Source of the DNA: Myxococcales bacterium
GTDB lineage: Bacteria > Myxococcota_A > Polyangia > Polyangiales > Polyangiaceae
Length of the DNA stretch: 57,743 nucleotides
Assembly: GCA_004193285.1 (NCBI GenBank)
Contig: SECP01000056.1
Coordinates: 1-57,743 of the forward strand
Direction of reading: 5' to 3'
Below are positions 8,796-16,878 of this stretch, piece by piece. The notes beneath the pieces were generated by a model. That model was not told the DNA's origin. It did no database searches and was given only the letters and a program-made list of their open reading frames with translations. A program made the translations under genes and the position numbers. The first letter of the stretch is position 1. The number at the start of each line of letters is the position of its first letter.

Positions 8796-9426
8796 GCGTC
8801 CCCTGCTCTTGATCATCTCCTCGCCCTCCGGTGCGGGTAAGACCACGTTGACGGCGCGCCTCTTGTCGGAGGTCAAAGGCCTGACCTTCAGCATCTCCCA
8901 CACGACGCGCAAGCCACGGCAGAACGAGACGAACGGCAAGGAGTACCACTTCGTCTCCCGCGGCGAGTTCGAGAAGCTCATCGAGCAGGGCGCCTTCTTG
9001 GAGTGGGCCGAGGTTCACGGGAACCTGTACGGAACCAGCAAGGCCGAAATCGACGGCCGCCGAGGCGACCGCGGGATCGTCTTCGACATCGACCACCAGG
9101 GGGCGCGGCAGATCAAGTGCGAGGCGCCGGACTCGGTGGCGGTGTTCATCCTGCCGCCCAGCATGGCCGTGCTGGAGCAGCGGCTACGAGGTCGCGCCAG
9201 CGAGGACGAAGAGACGGTGCAGCGCCGCTTCGGGGTCGCCAAGCGCGAGATCGAGCACTACGGCCTCTTCGACTACGTGCTCGTGAACGCGGAGCTCGAG
9301 GAAGCGACGCGCAAGCTGACCTCCATCTTCCTAGCGGAAGAGTGCCGGCGCAGCCGCGTCGCGGCGCTCGCCGAGCGATTTCTCGCGGAGGGGCGGCTCC
9401 GATCCGCGCCTCTGCCCAAGCCCTGA
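8785..9426 (+). CDS. gmk: Guanylate kinase
   Basis: 213 residues. P-loop SSPSGAGKTTL is at about 12-22, followed by SHTTRKPRQNE (GMP binding) and the EYHFVSRGEFEKLI and FLEWAEVHGNLYGTSK motifs of the GMP-binding lid. VFDIDHQGARQIK is the central strand. It phosphorylates GMP to GDP in purine nucleotide synthesis in the cytoplasm. The start overlaps yicC. The C-terminus (AAL..RFLAEG) is slightly extended compared with E. coli. In many proteobacteria gmk is next to rpoZ and spoT; rpoZ is not present here. Confidence 0.95.
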   Translation: MSNERPLLLIISSPSGAGKTTLTARLLSEVKGLTFSISHTTRKPRQNETNGKEYHFVSRGEFEKLIEQGAFLEWAEVHGNLYGTSKAEIDGRRGDRGIVFDIDHQGARQIKCEAPDSVAVFILPPSMAVLEQRLRGRASEDEETVQRRFGVAKREIEHYGLFDYVLVNAELEEATRKLTSIFLAEECRRSRVAALAERFLAEGRLRSAPLPKP

Positions 9427-9438
9427 AAGCCCGAGGAC

Positions 9439-10380
9439 ATGACCATGTACGCCACCCGCAGCAAAGAAACCGCCGACCACGTGCTGATCGTGGGCTCCAT
9501 GGCCTTCGACGATTTGGAGCTCCCGAGCGTCAACGCCAAGGACGTCGTGGGCGGCGCGGCCACCTACGCCGCGTACGCGGCGAGCTTGTTCTCACCGGTG
9601 CGCGTCGTCGCGGTCGTGGGCGAGGACTTTCCCCGCGCGGTGCTGGAAGAGCTCCAAGAGCGAGACGTGGACTGCGACGGCGTGGAGCGCGCGCAGGGCA
9701 AGACCTTCCGCTGGAAGGGTCGCTATGCCTCGAACCTCGCCAGCCGCGAGACGCTCGACACGCAGCTCAACGTCTTCGCGGATTTCCGCCCCAAGCTGCC
9801 GGCCAAGTTCACGGACTCGCAGTTCGTGCTGCTCGGTAACATCCAGCCGCAGCTGCAGTTGGACGTGCTTTCGCAGATGAAGACGCCGCGCTTCGTCGCG
9901 GCGGATACCATGAACTTCTGGATCTCCGGCGAGCGAAAGAAGCTCGGCGAGGTGCTGTCCAAGGTGGACACGCTCATGATCAACGACGAAGAGCTGCGTC
10001 AGCTCTCCGAGATCCACAACATCCGCCGCGCCGCCGCCGCCGTCCTCAAGCTCGGCCCGAAGCGCCTCATCGTGAAGCGCGGCGAATACGGCGCCATGCT
10101 GTTCGATTCGGACGGCGTCTTCTTCACCCCCGCCTACCCGCTCGAGGACGAGATCGACCCGACCGGGGCGGGCGACAGCTTCGCCGGCGCGCTGCTCGGC
10201 TACTTGGCAGCGGCGGGCACCCTCGACGGCCCCTCCCTCCGGCGCGGTCTGCGGCTGGCCAGCGCCGTGGCGTCCTTTTGCGTGGAGGGCGTCGGCGCCG
10301 CCAAGCTCAAGGTCGTCCAGCGGGCGGACGTGATGATGCGGCTAGAAGCGCTGCGCTCGATCACGAAAACGGGCGGCTGA
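9439..10380 (+). CDS. PfkB family sugar/nucleoside kinase
   Basis: 313 residues. The N-terminal PfkB signature is VVGGAATYAAYAASLF, and the C-terminal signature DPTGAGDSFAGALLGYL carries the catalytic Asp and anion-hole Gly residues. A KLGPKRLIVKRGEYGAMLF strand precedes it. It is an ATP-dependent kinase of a sugar, nucleoside or related alcohol; the substrate cannot be told from sequence. It follows gmk by 12 bases and is probably in the same operon. Confidence 0.88.
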   Translation: MTMYATRSKETADHVLIVGSMAFDDLELPSVNAKDVVGGAATYAAYAASLFSPVRVVAVVGEDFPRAVLEELQERDVDCDGVERAQGKTFRWKGRYASNLASRETLDTQLNVFADFRPKLPAKFTDSQFVLLGNIQPQLQLDVLSQMKTPRFVAADTMNFWISGERKKLGEVLSKVDTLMINDEELRQLSEIHNIRRAAAAVLKLGPKRLIVKRGEYGAMLFDSDGVFFTPAYPLEDEIDPTGAGDSFAGALLGYLAAAGTLDGPSLRRGLRLASAVASFCVEGVGAAKLKVVQRADVMMRLEALRSITKTGG

Positions 10381-10394
10381 GCGAAAAGCGAGCT

Positions 10395-10432
10395 CTACGG
10401 GCGCCAACATCCGGCAGGGGTGACGCCCGTAG
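10395..10432 (+). terminator. Hairpin downstream of the pfkB-type gene
   Basis: A 9-bp perfect stem (CTACGGGCG/CGCCCGTAG) encloses a 20-base loop, 14 bases after the stop codon. There is no T-run. It is likely a transcript-end structure, or the first helix of the structured region that follows. Confidence 0.45.
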
Positions 10433-10453
10433 CCGCGCGAATCGCCGCAATGT

Positions 10454-10474
10454 GGTGCTCGTCTAACGAGCACC
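10454..10474. other. Perfect inverted repeat in the long spacer
   Basis: GGTGCTCGT, a 3-base loop CTA, then ACGAGCACC: a perfect 9-bp stem. It is one of several inverted repeats in the 568-bp non-coding stretch 10381-10948 and could be a transcript-end hairpin or an operator. Confidence 0.45.
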
Positions 10475-10510
10475 TGTCCCGCTGGAGAGACACAAGAGCA
10501 ATCGTCTTTG

Positions 10511-10592
10511 GGTGCTGCGCGGGCATCGCGAGCGGTGCGCAGCGCGGCGAGCCGTCACGGTCGCTCTGACGGCCCGCGAGGTGCGCAGCAAA
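10511..10592 (+). ncRNA. Candidate structured RNA or regulatory element
   Basis: This segment folds on paper into a long imperfect helix. TGCTGCG (10513-10519) pairs with CGCAGCA (10584-10590), and CGCGGGC (10518-10524) pairs with GCCCGCG (10572-10578). Inside is a perfect 7-bp hairpin GCCGTCA/TGACGGC (10551-10573). The GCTGCGC arm at 10514-10520 can instead pair with GCGCAGC at 10537-10543, so two folds compete. No coding frame here looks like a protein. It does not match the 6S, SRP, RNase P or tmRNA sequences I know. The strand is assumed. Confidence 0.35.
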
Positions 10593-10643
10593 TCCGAACG
10601 CTTACAGCAGCTTGCGACGCTCCACGCGGCTCGATGCTTAGCT

Positions 10644-10661
10644 CTCGCATGAACATGCGAG
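10644..10661. promoter_or_regulatory. Palindromic operator-like site
   Basis: CTCGCATG-AA-CATGCGAG is a perfect 8-bp inverted repeat with a 2-base centre. It lies about 290 bases upstream of the DUF2325 start and 47 bases upstream of a TTGACA element. The tight symmetry is more typical of a dimeric repressor site than of a terminator. No matching regulator was identified. Confidence 0.4.
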
Positions 10662-10707
10662 GGGTCAGTTCGTGTGCATTTCAGTCGCACGTTTCGGGAA
10701 TTCTTGC

Positions 10708-10739
10708 TTGACAGGCAGCAGACCCTCCTCCACTATACC
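10708..10739 (+). promoter_or_regulatory. Possible promoter in the 10381-10948 spacer
   Basis: TTGACA at 10708-10713 is a perfect -35 hexamer. The best -10 candidates are ACTATA (18-base spacing) or TATACC (20-base spacing), so the match is imperfect. The nonamer ACTATACCG at 10732-10740 recurs at 10911-10919, just upstream of the DUF2325 gene, which suggests two tandem start regions or a repeated binding motif. The rest of 10741-10910 holds nothing I recognise. Confidence 0.35.
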
Positions 10740-10948
10740 GGACAAGTAGGGTTTTCGAGCAATGCTGATTCCAGCCAACAAACGCAGCCAGCGGTCGCCC
10801 TTTGCCGGGTTTTGCGCCGTATGCGTGCGCTGTTGTCGCTAGCGCAGCCTGTTCTAGCCTGAATCTGCAAAGGCGGCCCCCGGGTCGACTTTCGCATACC
10901 CTATCACCCTACTATACCGCTCTACTAACTGGACTATGGAGACACAGC

Positions 10949-11275
10949 ATGCACATCGGCCTCGTAGGTGGGCTGGACCGGAGCGAAGCCCAGTATCGGC
11001 AGCTCGCGGAGCGTGCGGGTCATTCGATCGAGTGGCACACGGGCGACCTAGCGGGTCGCGGCGCGGGAACGCTCGAGTCGATGGTCGAGCGCTCGGACTT
11101 GATCATCGTGGTGACGTCCGTGAACAGCCACGGCGCGGTATGGCGCGCGCGCAAGCTGGCCAAGCTGCGCAGGAAGCAGCTGATGCTCGTCGCCCGCTGC
11201 GGCGTCTCGAAGTTCGCGTCGGTGCTGTCCGAGATCTCGACGCCCGGCGCGGCGTGGAAGCGCGTGGGCGGGTGA
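10949..11275 (+). CDS. DUF2325 family protein
   Basis: A 108-residue protein from ATG 10949, with a GGAG Shine-Dalgarno eight bases upstream. It begins MHIGLVGG. The pattern (VGG, Y..L....G, WHTGD, L..MVERSDLIIVVTSVNSHGAVWRARKLAK) matches DUF2325, a Rossmann-like half-domain whose function is unknown. It carries a single Cys. It lies 67 bases before the binding-protein gene and is probably transcribed with or ahead of the TonB cluster; a regulatory or metal/redox-sensing role is only a guess. Confidence 0.75.
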   Translation: MHIGLVGGLDRSEAQYRQLAERAGHSIEWHTGDLAGRGAGTLESMVERSDLIIVVTSVNSHGAVWRARKLAKLRRKQLMLVARCGVSKFASVLSEISTPGAAWKRVGG

Positions 11276-11342
11276 TGTCTTTGCTCCTGCTCGTCCAAGG
11301 CGGCGCAGGTTTTGGATTCGGATCCTTCATTGGAGAAAAGTG

Positions 11343-12653
11343 ATGCTCGTGAAACGTAAATATCAACTAGCTTGCGCGCTCACGCTCAGTGGCGTCTTCG
11401 CGCCTACGCTGGCTCAAGCCCAGACTCCCGTTACGGATGTCTGCGACACGGATGTGGTCACGGCCGGTCCGCGCATCTACGGCTCGGGCGGCAGCGCGGT
11501 CACCGCGACGCTCAAGACCATTCAGGGCGCGATCGCCAACGACCCCAACCTCGACCCGACCAAGAAGCTCACCATCTTCTATACGGATCCGGTCGCCTGC
11601 GTGGGCTGGGGCGACTACCTGACGGGTAAATCGACCCGCACGTTCCGTTACTGGGTCGCAGGTCCCGTCGCCAACGGCAAGCCGACGGTCGTCGAGAAGC
11701 TGTGCTTGGCGAAGACTGGCGGCCAGCCGCTCGACTTCGCGCACATGGGCAACGCGGCCGCGGAATGCGTAGCTAATCCCGAGGTACCGGAAGGCATCGG
11801 CGATTTTGCGGCTCCCATTCAGTCGACGAACGTCGTCACTCACCCGCTCTCGAACGAGACCTCCATCAGCGCCGAGGCGCTGTACTTCATCTACGGGTTC
11901 GGACCGAGCGGCCAGGTGGCCCCTTGGACGGACGGCGCGGGCGTGTTCGCGCGGCAGTCGACTTCGTTCGTGACGCTCGTGCTCGGTTACCACGTCAACC
12001 TCACCCCGACGCAGTTTCAGGGCCCGGGCAAGTGGGCTGTCAACGATGAGGCCGCGGTCCGCACCAACGGCGACGTCATCACGCAGATTGGCACCTACGT
12101 CGGTACGGATGAGGCCAAGGCCGCGCAGAGCTTGGGTTACATCTCCGGTAGCACCGCGGACCAGCGACGTTCGGAGATCAAGACGCTCGCGTTCCAGGGC
12201 TTCGGTGCCGAGTGCGGCGTGTACCCGGACTCCACCCCCACCGCCTTCGACAAGCTGAACGTGCGCTTGGGCAAGTATCCCCTCTGGGCGCAAGGTCACT
12301 ACTTCACCGCGGTGGATGCCAGCGGTAAGCCGACGAACGAGCACGTCGCCAACCTCATCGGCTGGGCCGACGACTCCACCAAGCCGGCGGGCACGACCGT
12401 GAGCGCCTTCGACCAGATCATCAAGGCCGGAGACGTCCCGGCGTGCGCGATGCAAGCGCTGCGTGAGGACACGGCCGGCGCGTTCTTTTCGTATCAGCCG
12501 CCCAAGCCCTGCACGGGTCGATACGAGTTCGTCGCGACGGGCGCCACCGAGCACGACTCGTGCGAGGCCGACAGCGAGTGCAGCGGTGAATCGCCGTTCT
12601 GCAATTACGGTTTCTGCGAGCCCTACCGGGCTGATGGGCAGGAGGAAGGCTGA
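11343..12653 (+). CDS. PstS-like secreted substrate-binding protein with Cys-rich tail
   Basis: 436 residues from ATG 11343, preferred over GTG 11340 because GGAG lies seven bases upstream. The signal peptide ends TLAQAQ. The body resembles PstS-like periplasmic binding proteins: an early GSGGSAV loop, SISAEALYFIYGFG, VAPWTDGAG.FARQSTS, and late YPDSTP...DKLNVRLGKYPLWAQGHYF. A C-terminal CEADSECSGESPFCNYGFC motif is of the CxxDSxC type common in secreted myxobacterial proteins. No pstC/A/B permease is nearby, so the protein is an orphan in a TonB/porin operon. The ligand is unknown; a phosphate-like oxyanion is inferred from fold resemblance. Confidence 0.75.
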   Translation: MLVKRKYQLACALTLSGVFAPTLAQAQTPVTDVCDTDVVTAGPRIYGSGGSAVTATLKTIQGAIANDPNLDPTKKLTIFYTDPVACVGWGDYLTGKSTRTFRYWVAGPVANGKPTVVEKLCLAKTGGQPLDFAHMGNAAAECVANPEVPEGIGDFAAPIQSTNVVTHPLSNETSISAEALYFIYGFGPSGQVAPWTDGAGVFARQSTSFVTLVLGYHVNLTPTQFQGPGKWAVNDEAAVRTNGDVITQIGTYVGTDEAKAAQSLGYISGSTADQRRSEIKTLAFQGFGAECGVYPDSTPTAFDKLNVRLGKYPLWAQGHYFTAVDASGKPTNEHVANLIGWADDSTKPAGTTVSAFDQIIKAGDVPACAMQALREDTAGAFFSYQPPKPCTGRYEFVATGATEHDSCEADSECSGESPFCNYGFCEPYRADGQEEG

Positions 12654-13126
12654 TGAAAACCAAGCGATCTTTGAGCTACGCGCTCCTCAGCGGCCTCACG
12701 CTCCTGGCCGCCTTGCAAGGCTGCGGCGACGACGAGGGCGGCAACGATAAGCCGCCCCCCGTCGTGAAGCCGACCGGCGGCTCCAGCGGCTCCGGTAACG
12801 CCGGCGGCTCGCCGGACCAGGCGGGCGGCTCTAGCAACACGGGCAACACCGGCAATGCCGGCGGCAGTGAAAACACCGGCAACACGGGCAACACCGGCAA
12901 CACCGGTGGCGGCGACAACGTCGGTGGCAACGGAGAAGGCGGCGCGCCCCCCACGCCCGCTTGCGACCTGCCCGAGCTGGGCGAGGACGGTTGCTTCAAC
13001 TGCCCGCAAAAGGGCGAAACGGAGCAGTGGCTCAACCGCTGCGTGGACAGCGACTGCGAGCCTTTCGACAACGACCGCGTCGAGCTGCTCAACGCGGACG
13101 GCTCGCTGCCTCCGCTGCCGACCTGA
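12653..13126 (+). CDS. Gly/Asn/Ser-rich lipoprotein
   Basis: 157 residues. The lipoprotein signal ends ALQGC (Cys23) and is followed by a ~70-residue disordered Gly/Asn/Ser/Thr tract with repeating NTGNTGN units. A C-terminal domain of ~55 residues carries six cysteines (ACDLPEL, CFNCPQK, RCVDSDCEPF). Such tracts act as flexible tethers in myxobacterial surface lipoproteins. The start (TGATG overlap with the upstream stop) has a strong AGGAGGAA ribosome site, so it is coupled to the binding protein and may be its membrane anchor or partner. Confidence 0.75.
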   Translation: MKTKRSLSYALLSGLTLLAALQGCGDDEGGNDKPPPVVKPTGGSSGSGNAGGSPDQAGGSSNTGNTGNAGGSENTGNTGNTGNTGGGDNVGGNGEGGAPPTPACDLPELGEDGCFNCPQKGETEQWLNRCVDSDCEPFDNDRVELLNADGSLPPLPT

Positions 13127-13257
13127 ACCCTTCAACGTAACCAACGAGATGCACACCGTGGTCGCCCAGCTCGCCTGTTCTCTGCGCCTCCCCGCGCGGG
13201 GCGCAGCACGTCTTGGCGCCGCGGTGCGCTTTCGATCCCGCCTCATCGGACCGTCCT

Positions 13258-14742
13258 TTGTTCAGACTCAGACTCGCCTCCGTGCCGCTGTTCGTCTTGG
13301 CCGCCAGCCTCTGGTCGGCTCAAGCCGTCGCGCAAACTCCCCCGCCCCCTCCTTCCGACGACGAGGATCTGGAAGTTCCGGCGTCCGCGACACCGGCGGG
13401 GACGCCGAGTGCCACTGTACCGGCGCCGACGACACCCTCGTCGGCGGCCTCCAGCGAGCCTGAAGCTCCCCCGGCTGCGCCCGCCGCGCCGAGCGTGCCG
13501 GCCATTGCCGCGGCCGAAGCGCGGCCACCGGCAGCGCTACCGCCGGTGCCGCCTCCCGCTCCGGCAACGCGAGCCGAGCCCTTCGGTGGGCTCCGCTTCG
13601 GCGGCTACATCCACGCGCAGTACCAGCGAAGCCGCCTCTCCGAGGACCAGTTGGACCAGAGCGGCGCGCCGCTCAATCAGAACCAGTTTCTCGTACGGCG
13701 AGCTCGCCTCCGCGTCGATCGCACGTGGGATTTCGCGTCCGCAGCCGTCGAGCTGGACGCCAACACCGTACGCGGTCCCCGCGTGGGCATTCGTCGCGCC
13801 GAAGCCTCGCTCTTCTATCGTGGCGACAACGCTGAGGATGTTCCCCCGCTCGTGGCTCTGACCGCGGGCGTGCAAGACATTCCGTTCGGCTACGAGCTCG
13901 GCCAATCAGCGCGAGTTCGCTGGTTCATGGAGCGTTCGCAGGGCAACCTCGCGCTCTTTCCGACCGAGCCGGACCTAGGTGCCAAGCTGTGGGGCGCGGT
14001 GTCGTTCTTTCGTTACGCGGTCGCGTTCATGAACGGCGAGCCGTTGGACGAGCGCGGCTTCCCGCGTGATCCGAACAATCACAAAGACCTGATCGCGCGC
14101 TTCGGCGCCGAAGGCAAACCCACCAAGCAACTGGCGATAGCAGGCGGCAGCTCGCTGGCGTACGGCAAAGGCTTCCATCCGGGGGCGACCGCCGGCAAGC
14201 CGACCGTCGCCTGGCTGGATGGCAACGAGGACGGCGCGATGCAACCGGGCGAGCTCGTGGGCGTACCCGGCAGCGCCGCGGTCGCTTCGGAGAGCTTCGA
14301 GCGCTGGGCGATCGGGCTGGATTTGGGCGCCAAGCTTCAGACCCGCCTCGGTAGCACGCACCTGTACGGCGAAGCGTTCGTGTCCTCCAACTACGACCGC
14401 GGCTTCGTACCTTCGGACCCGGTCGCAACCCGCGTGGATGCTCGCCAAGCGGGCGGCTACGTGGCTCTGACCCACGAGCTCACCCGCTACGGCATGTTCG
14501 GGTTCCGCGCTGCCATCTACGACCCCAACTCGGACATCATCGAGACGCGCGCGGCGAAGGCGGTCCCGAAAGAGCAAACCATCAAGACCTTCTCGCCGCT
14601 GGTGGGGTTGGTGCTGCCGGGTCGTGCGCGCCTCTTGTTCCAGTACGATTTCATCCGGGACTACCTGGCGCGGGACGAAGCGGGCGTCCCCACGGACGCC
14701 GACAACGACCAGATGACTCTGCGCCTGCAGGTGGAGCTATGA
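13258..14742 (+). CDS. OprP/OprO-like porin
   Basis: 494 residues from TTG 13258, which gives a normal signal peptide (SAQAVAQ); TTG 13213 is an alternative. A ~75-residue Pro/Ala/Ser linker follows. A porin barrel then starts at FGGLRFGGYIHAQYQ and RRARLRVDRTWDF, continues with FGYELGQSARVRWFMERSQ, and ends with a TLRLQVEL strand. The FLVRRARL..W.F...ELD pattern is that of the phosphate-selective porin O/P superfamily. It is expected to be an outer-membrane channel for small, possibly anionic, solutes. It sits between two lipoprotein genes and overlaps the next by four bases. Confidence 0.8.
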   Translation: MFRLRLASVPLFVLAASLWSAQAVAQTPPPPPSDDEDLEVPASATPAGTPSATVPAPTTPSSAASSEPEAPPAAPAAPSVPAIAAAEARPPAALPPVPPPAPATRAEPFGGLRFGGYIHAQYQRSRLSEDQLDQSGAPLNQNQFLVRRARLRVDRTWDFASAAVELDANTVRGPRVGIRRAEASLFYRGDNAEDVPPLVALTAGVQDIPFGYELGQSARVRWFMERSQGNLALFPTEPDLGAKLWGAVSFFRYAVAFMNGEPLDERGFPRDPNNHKDLIARFGAEGKPTKQLAIAGGSSLAYGKGFHPGATAGKPTVAWLDGNEDGAMQPGELVGVPGSAAVASESFERWAIGLDLGAKLQTRLGSTHLYGEAFVSSNYDRGFVPSDPVATRVDARQAGGYVALTHELTRYGMFGFRAAIYDPNSDIIETRAAKAVPKEQTIKTFSPLVGLVLPGRARLLFQYDFIRDYLARDEAGVPTDADNDQMTLRLQVEL

Positions 14743-15716
14743 AGGCGCGAAGCTCTGCGCTCGTGATGGTCGCCTCCGCCTTAGTCGTCGCTTGCAGCGG
14801 TGAGTCGCAAACGCCGGGGCTCGGCGAGCCGCTGAGGATCCAGAACGCGCAGTTCCACGAAGGCGCGCTGCCAGGCCGGCCACCGCTCACGCGCGAGGAG
14901 GCGCAGGCGGGCGTGGAGGGCGAGCGGCCCTACGTCACCGGCGTCCTCCTCAACAACGTCGGCGTCCAGCCGCGTGAGCCTGGCCGCGGCATCAACGGGC
15001 AGGCGACGCCGGATTCGGCCGCGATCGGTGTGCGCTTCCAGGACCTGGGTACGGGGTACTGGCTCTTCCCCACTCGTTCACTGGACCCGGTCAGCGGGAA
15101 CTTGGAGTGGAGCTTGCGCGCTGCGTTCGGCGAAGGGCTCCCGAGCGGCCCGCAGCAAGTTCTTCTGGCTGCGTTCGATTCGAGCGGAAAAGCCGGAACT
15201 CAAACGACCATTCCGCTCTGCTTGCTGCCCGAGATCCCCGACAACGGCAGCGCTTGCGACCCCTCGATTCGGCCGCCCGACGTGGTGGTGAGCCTGGGGT
15301 GGGACGCGGCCGTGGATTTGGATCTGCGCGTCGTGACCCCCACCGGCAAGGTCGTGGATCCCAAACACCCCACCACCGCCGATCGGGACGAAGACAACAA
15401 GGTGAACCCCACCGCCAAGGGCGTTGGCAGGGTGGACAAGGACTCTTACGCCGGCTGCTTCGGCGACGGCTTCCGTCGCGAAAGCCTGGTGTTTCAAGAC
15501 ACGCCTCCGGCCGGTACGTACCTCGTTTACGCCGGCCTCTTCGACGCTTGCGAGCAGGCAGGGGTCGCGTTCGACGTGTCCATCCATGTAGCGAGCTCCA
15601 CGAACGACGGAGTGCGTCCCCTGGAAACGTTCCGTCAAGCCGGTCAGCTGAGCGCGGTGGAGGCCGATGGCGGCGCGAGGCTCGGCACGTACATCACCGC
15701 GTTCGTCATCGAATGA
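14739..15716 (+). CDS. Lipoprotein with DUF2135-like C-terminal domain
   Basis: 325 residues with a lipoprotein signal ending LVVAC. The N-terminal ~150 residues are beta-rich and unrecognised. From about residue 185 the VVVSLGWDAAVDLDLRVVTPTGKVVDPKHP segment and the later PPAGTYLVYAGLFDACEQ resemble the calcium-binding-like DUF2135/YfaP beta-sandwich (WD..DLDLHV..P.G). Cys pairs (ACDPS, AGCFGD, FDACEQ) probably form disulfides. It is translationally coupled to the porin (ATGA) and likely a surface or periplasmic component of the same uptake system. Confidence 0.65.
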   Translation: MKARSSALVMVASALVVACSGESQTPGLGEPLRIQNAQFHEGALPGRPPLTREEAQAGVEGERPYVTGVLLNNVGVQPREPGRGINGQATPDSAAIGVRFQDLGTGYWLFPTRSLDPVSGNLEWSLRAAFGEGLPSGPQQVLLAAFDSSGKAGTQTTIPLCLLPEIPDNGSACDPSIRPPDVVVSLGWDAAVDLDLRVVTPTGKVVDPKHPTTADRDEDNKVNPTAKGVGRVDKDSYAGCFGDGFRRESLVFQDTPPAGTYLVYAGLFDACEQAGVAFDVSIHVASSTNDGVRPLETFRQAGQLSAVEADGGARLGTYITAFVIE

Positions 15717-15746
15717 CGACCCTCAGTTTCTGAAAGGCAAAGTCCT

Positions 15747-16457
15747 ATGCTCATCGAAAGATTGCTGAAAGTCGCGCTGCTCGGCAGCGAATGGATTCTG
15801 TACCTCCTGCTCGTGCTGTCCGTGTTCTCCATCGCGACGATGGTCGAGCGCTGGCGCTACTTCAGCCGCTTCAGCGGTGATGGTGAAGCGCTGCGCAAGA
15901 AGCTCGGCCCGCTGCTGGACAAGGACGATCTGGAAGGCGCCACCAAGGTGCTGGACGCGAGCCGCACCGTCGAAGCGCGCATCGCGCGCGAGGCTCTGCG
16001 CTGGGCGCCGAGCGGTCCGGAGGCGATGGCGGACGCGGTGGACAGCGAGCTCGGTCGCTCCAAAAAGGAGCTGGAGCGCGGCTTGAACTTCCTCGGCACC
16101 CTCGGGAACAACTCGCCGTTCGTCGGCCTTTTCGGCACCGTGCTCGGCGTCATCATGGCGTTCAGCGCGCTCGGCAAGAATGGCCAAAACAACGGCGCCA
16201 TGGGCGGTGTCATGTCCGCCATCGCGGAAGCGCTGGTCGCCACCGGCGTGGGGCTGTTCGTCGCGCTGCCGGCGGTCGTCGCGTACAACGCGATTCAGAA
16301 GCGCATCGGTGAGGTGGAGACGGAAGCGGCCTCCCTCACCAAGCTCATCAGCGCCTACCTGAAGGCGGGCCGCGGCGCGCCGCGCAAAGCCGAGGTCGAA
16401 GTGGAGAGCGAGAACGAGGACTCCCAGGGTCGCGTGGAAGTGGCGGGAGCAGCCTGA
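15747..16457 (+). CDS. exbB: ExbB/TolQ/MotA family proton channel
   Basis: 236 residues. There is one hydrophobic segment near the N-terminus (LLKVALLGSEWILYLLLVLSVFSIATMVERW), a long cytoplasmic loop, and two more helices in the second half (FVGLFGTVLGVIMAF and ALVATGVGLFVALPAVVAYNAI). The GLFGTVLGVI and TGVGLFVALPAV motifs are diagnostic. With ExbD it forms the pmf-driven motor energising TonB. TolQ is a close relative, but the adjacent exbD-tonB-receptor order favours ExbB. Confidence 0.9.
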   Translation: MLIERLLKVALLGSEWILYLLLVLSVFSIATMVERWRYFSRFSGDGEALRKKLGPLLDKDDLEGATKVLDASRTVEARIAREALRWAPSGPEAMADAVDSELGRSKKELERGLNFLGTLGNNSPFVGLFGTVLGVIMAFSALGKNGQNNGAMGGVMSAIAEALVATGVGLFVALPAVVAYNAIQKRIGEVETEAASLTKLISAYLKAGRGAPRKAEVEVESENEDSQGRVEVAGAA

Positions 16458-16873
16458 TGGCGTCCGTAGCTTCTTCGTCCTCGCGCGGCCGCGGCGGCAT
16501 CGTCGGCATCAACGTAACGCCGATGGTGGACATCGTGCTCGTGCTGCTCATCATCATGATGGTCTCGGCCACGTACATCGTGTCGCAAAGTCTGAAGGTG
16601 GAGCTCCCGAAGACGGCCTCCTCGGACGAGGCAGTCAACAAGGTGTACGTCGTGACCATCACCAGAGAGGGTCAGTACCTTTTCAACGACAAGCCTACGA
16701 GCAAGGCGGAGCTGCCGGCGCTCTTGCGCGGCGCGAAGGCCGAGAACGAGGCCTTGAGCCTGGTCATCACCGCTGACGAGCAAGCGCGCCACGGCGCGGT
16801 CGTAGGCGTGATTGACGTGGCCAAGGTCGAAGGCATCACGAAGTTCGCCATCAACGTCGAGACGAAGCAGTAG
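16457..16873 (+). CDS. exbD: ExbD/TolR biopolymer transport protein
   Basis: 138 residues. A short N-terminal tail is followed by INVTPMVDIVLVLLIIMMV, the single transmembrane helix with the proton-relay Asp (VD). A periplasmic domain follows with YLFNDKP and the usual LSLVITADEQARHGAVVGVIDVAK segment. It starts on the last base of exbB (TGATG) and completes the ExbB-ExbD motor. Confidence 0.93.
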   Translation: MASVASSSSRGRGGIVGINVTPMVDIVLVLLIIMMVSATYIVSQSLKVELPKTASSDEAVNKVYVVTITREGQYLFNDKPTSKAELPALLRGAKAENEALSLVITADEQARHGAVVGVIDVAKVEGITKFAINVETKQ

Positions 16874-16878
16874 TCGTC

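Noticed and set aside
10508..10862. Short plus-strand frames in the 10381-10948 spacer
   Set aside because: They have no ribosome sites, Arg/Ser-rich or mixed composition, and coincide with inverted repeats; treated as non-coding.
11367..12554. 395-codon minus-strand frame
   Set aside because: It lies opposite the binding-protein gene, which has a signal peptide, ribosome site and recognisable motifs.
15747..16873. Tol-Pal (TolQ/TolR) assignment
   Set aside because: The genes are followed by tonB and a TonB receptor, not tolA, tolB or pal, so ExbB/ExbD is the better reading.
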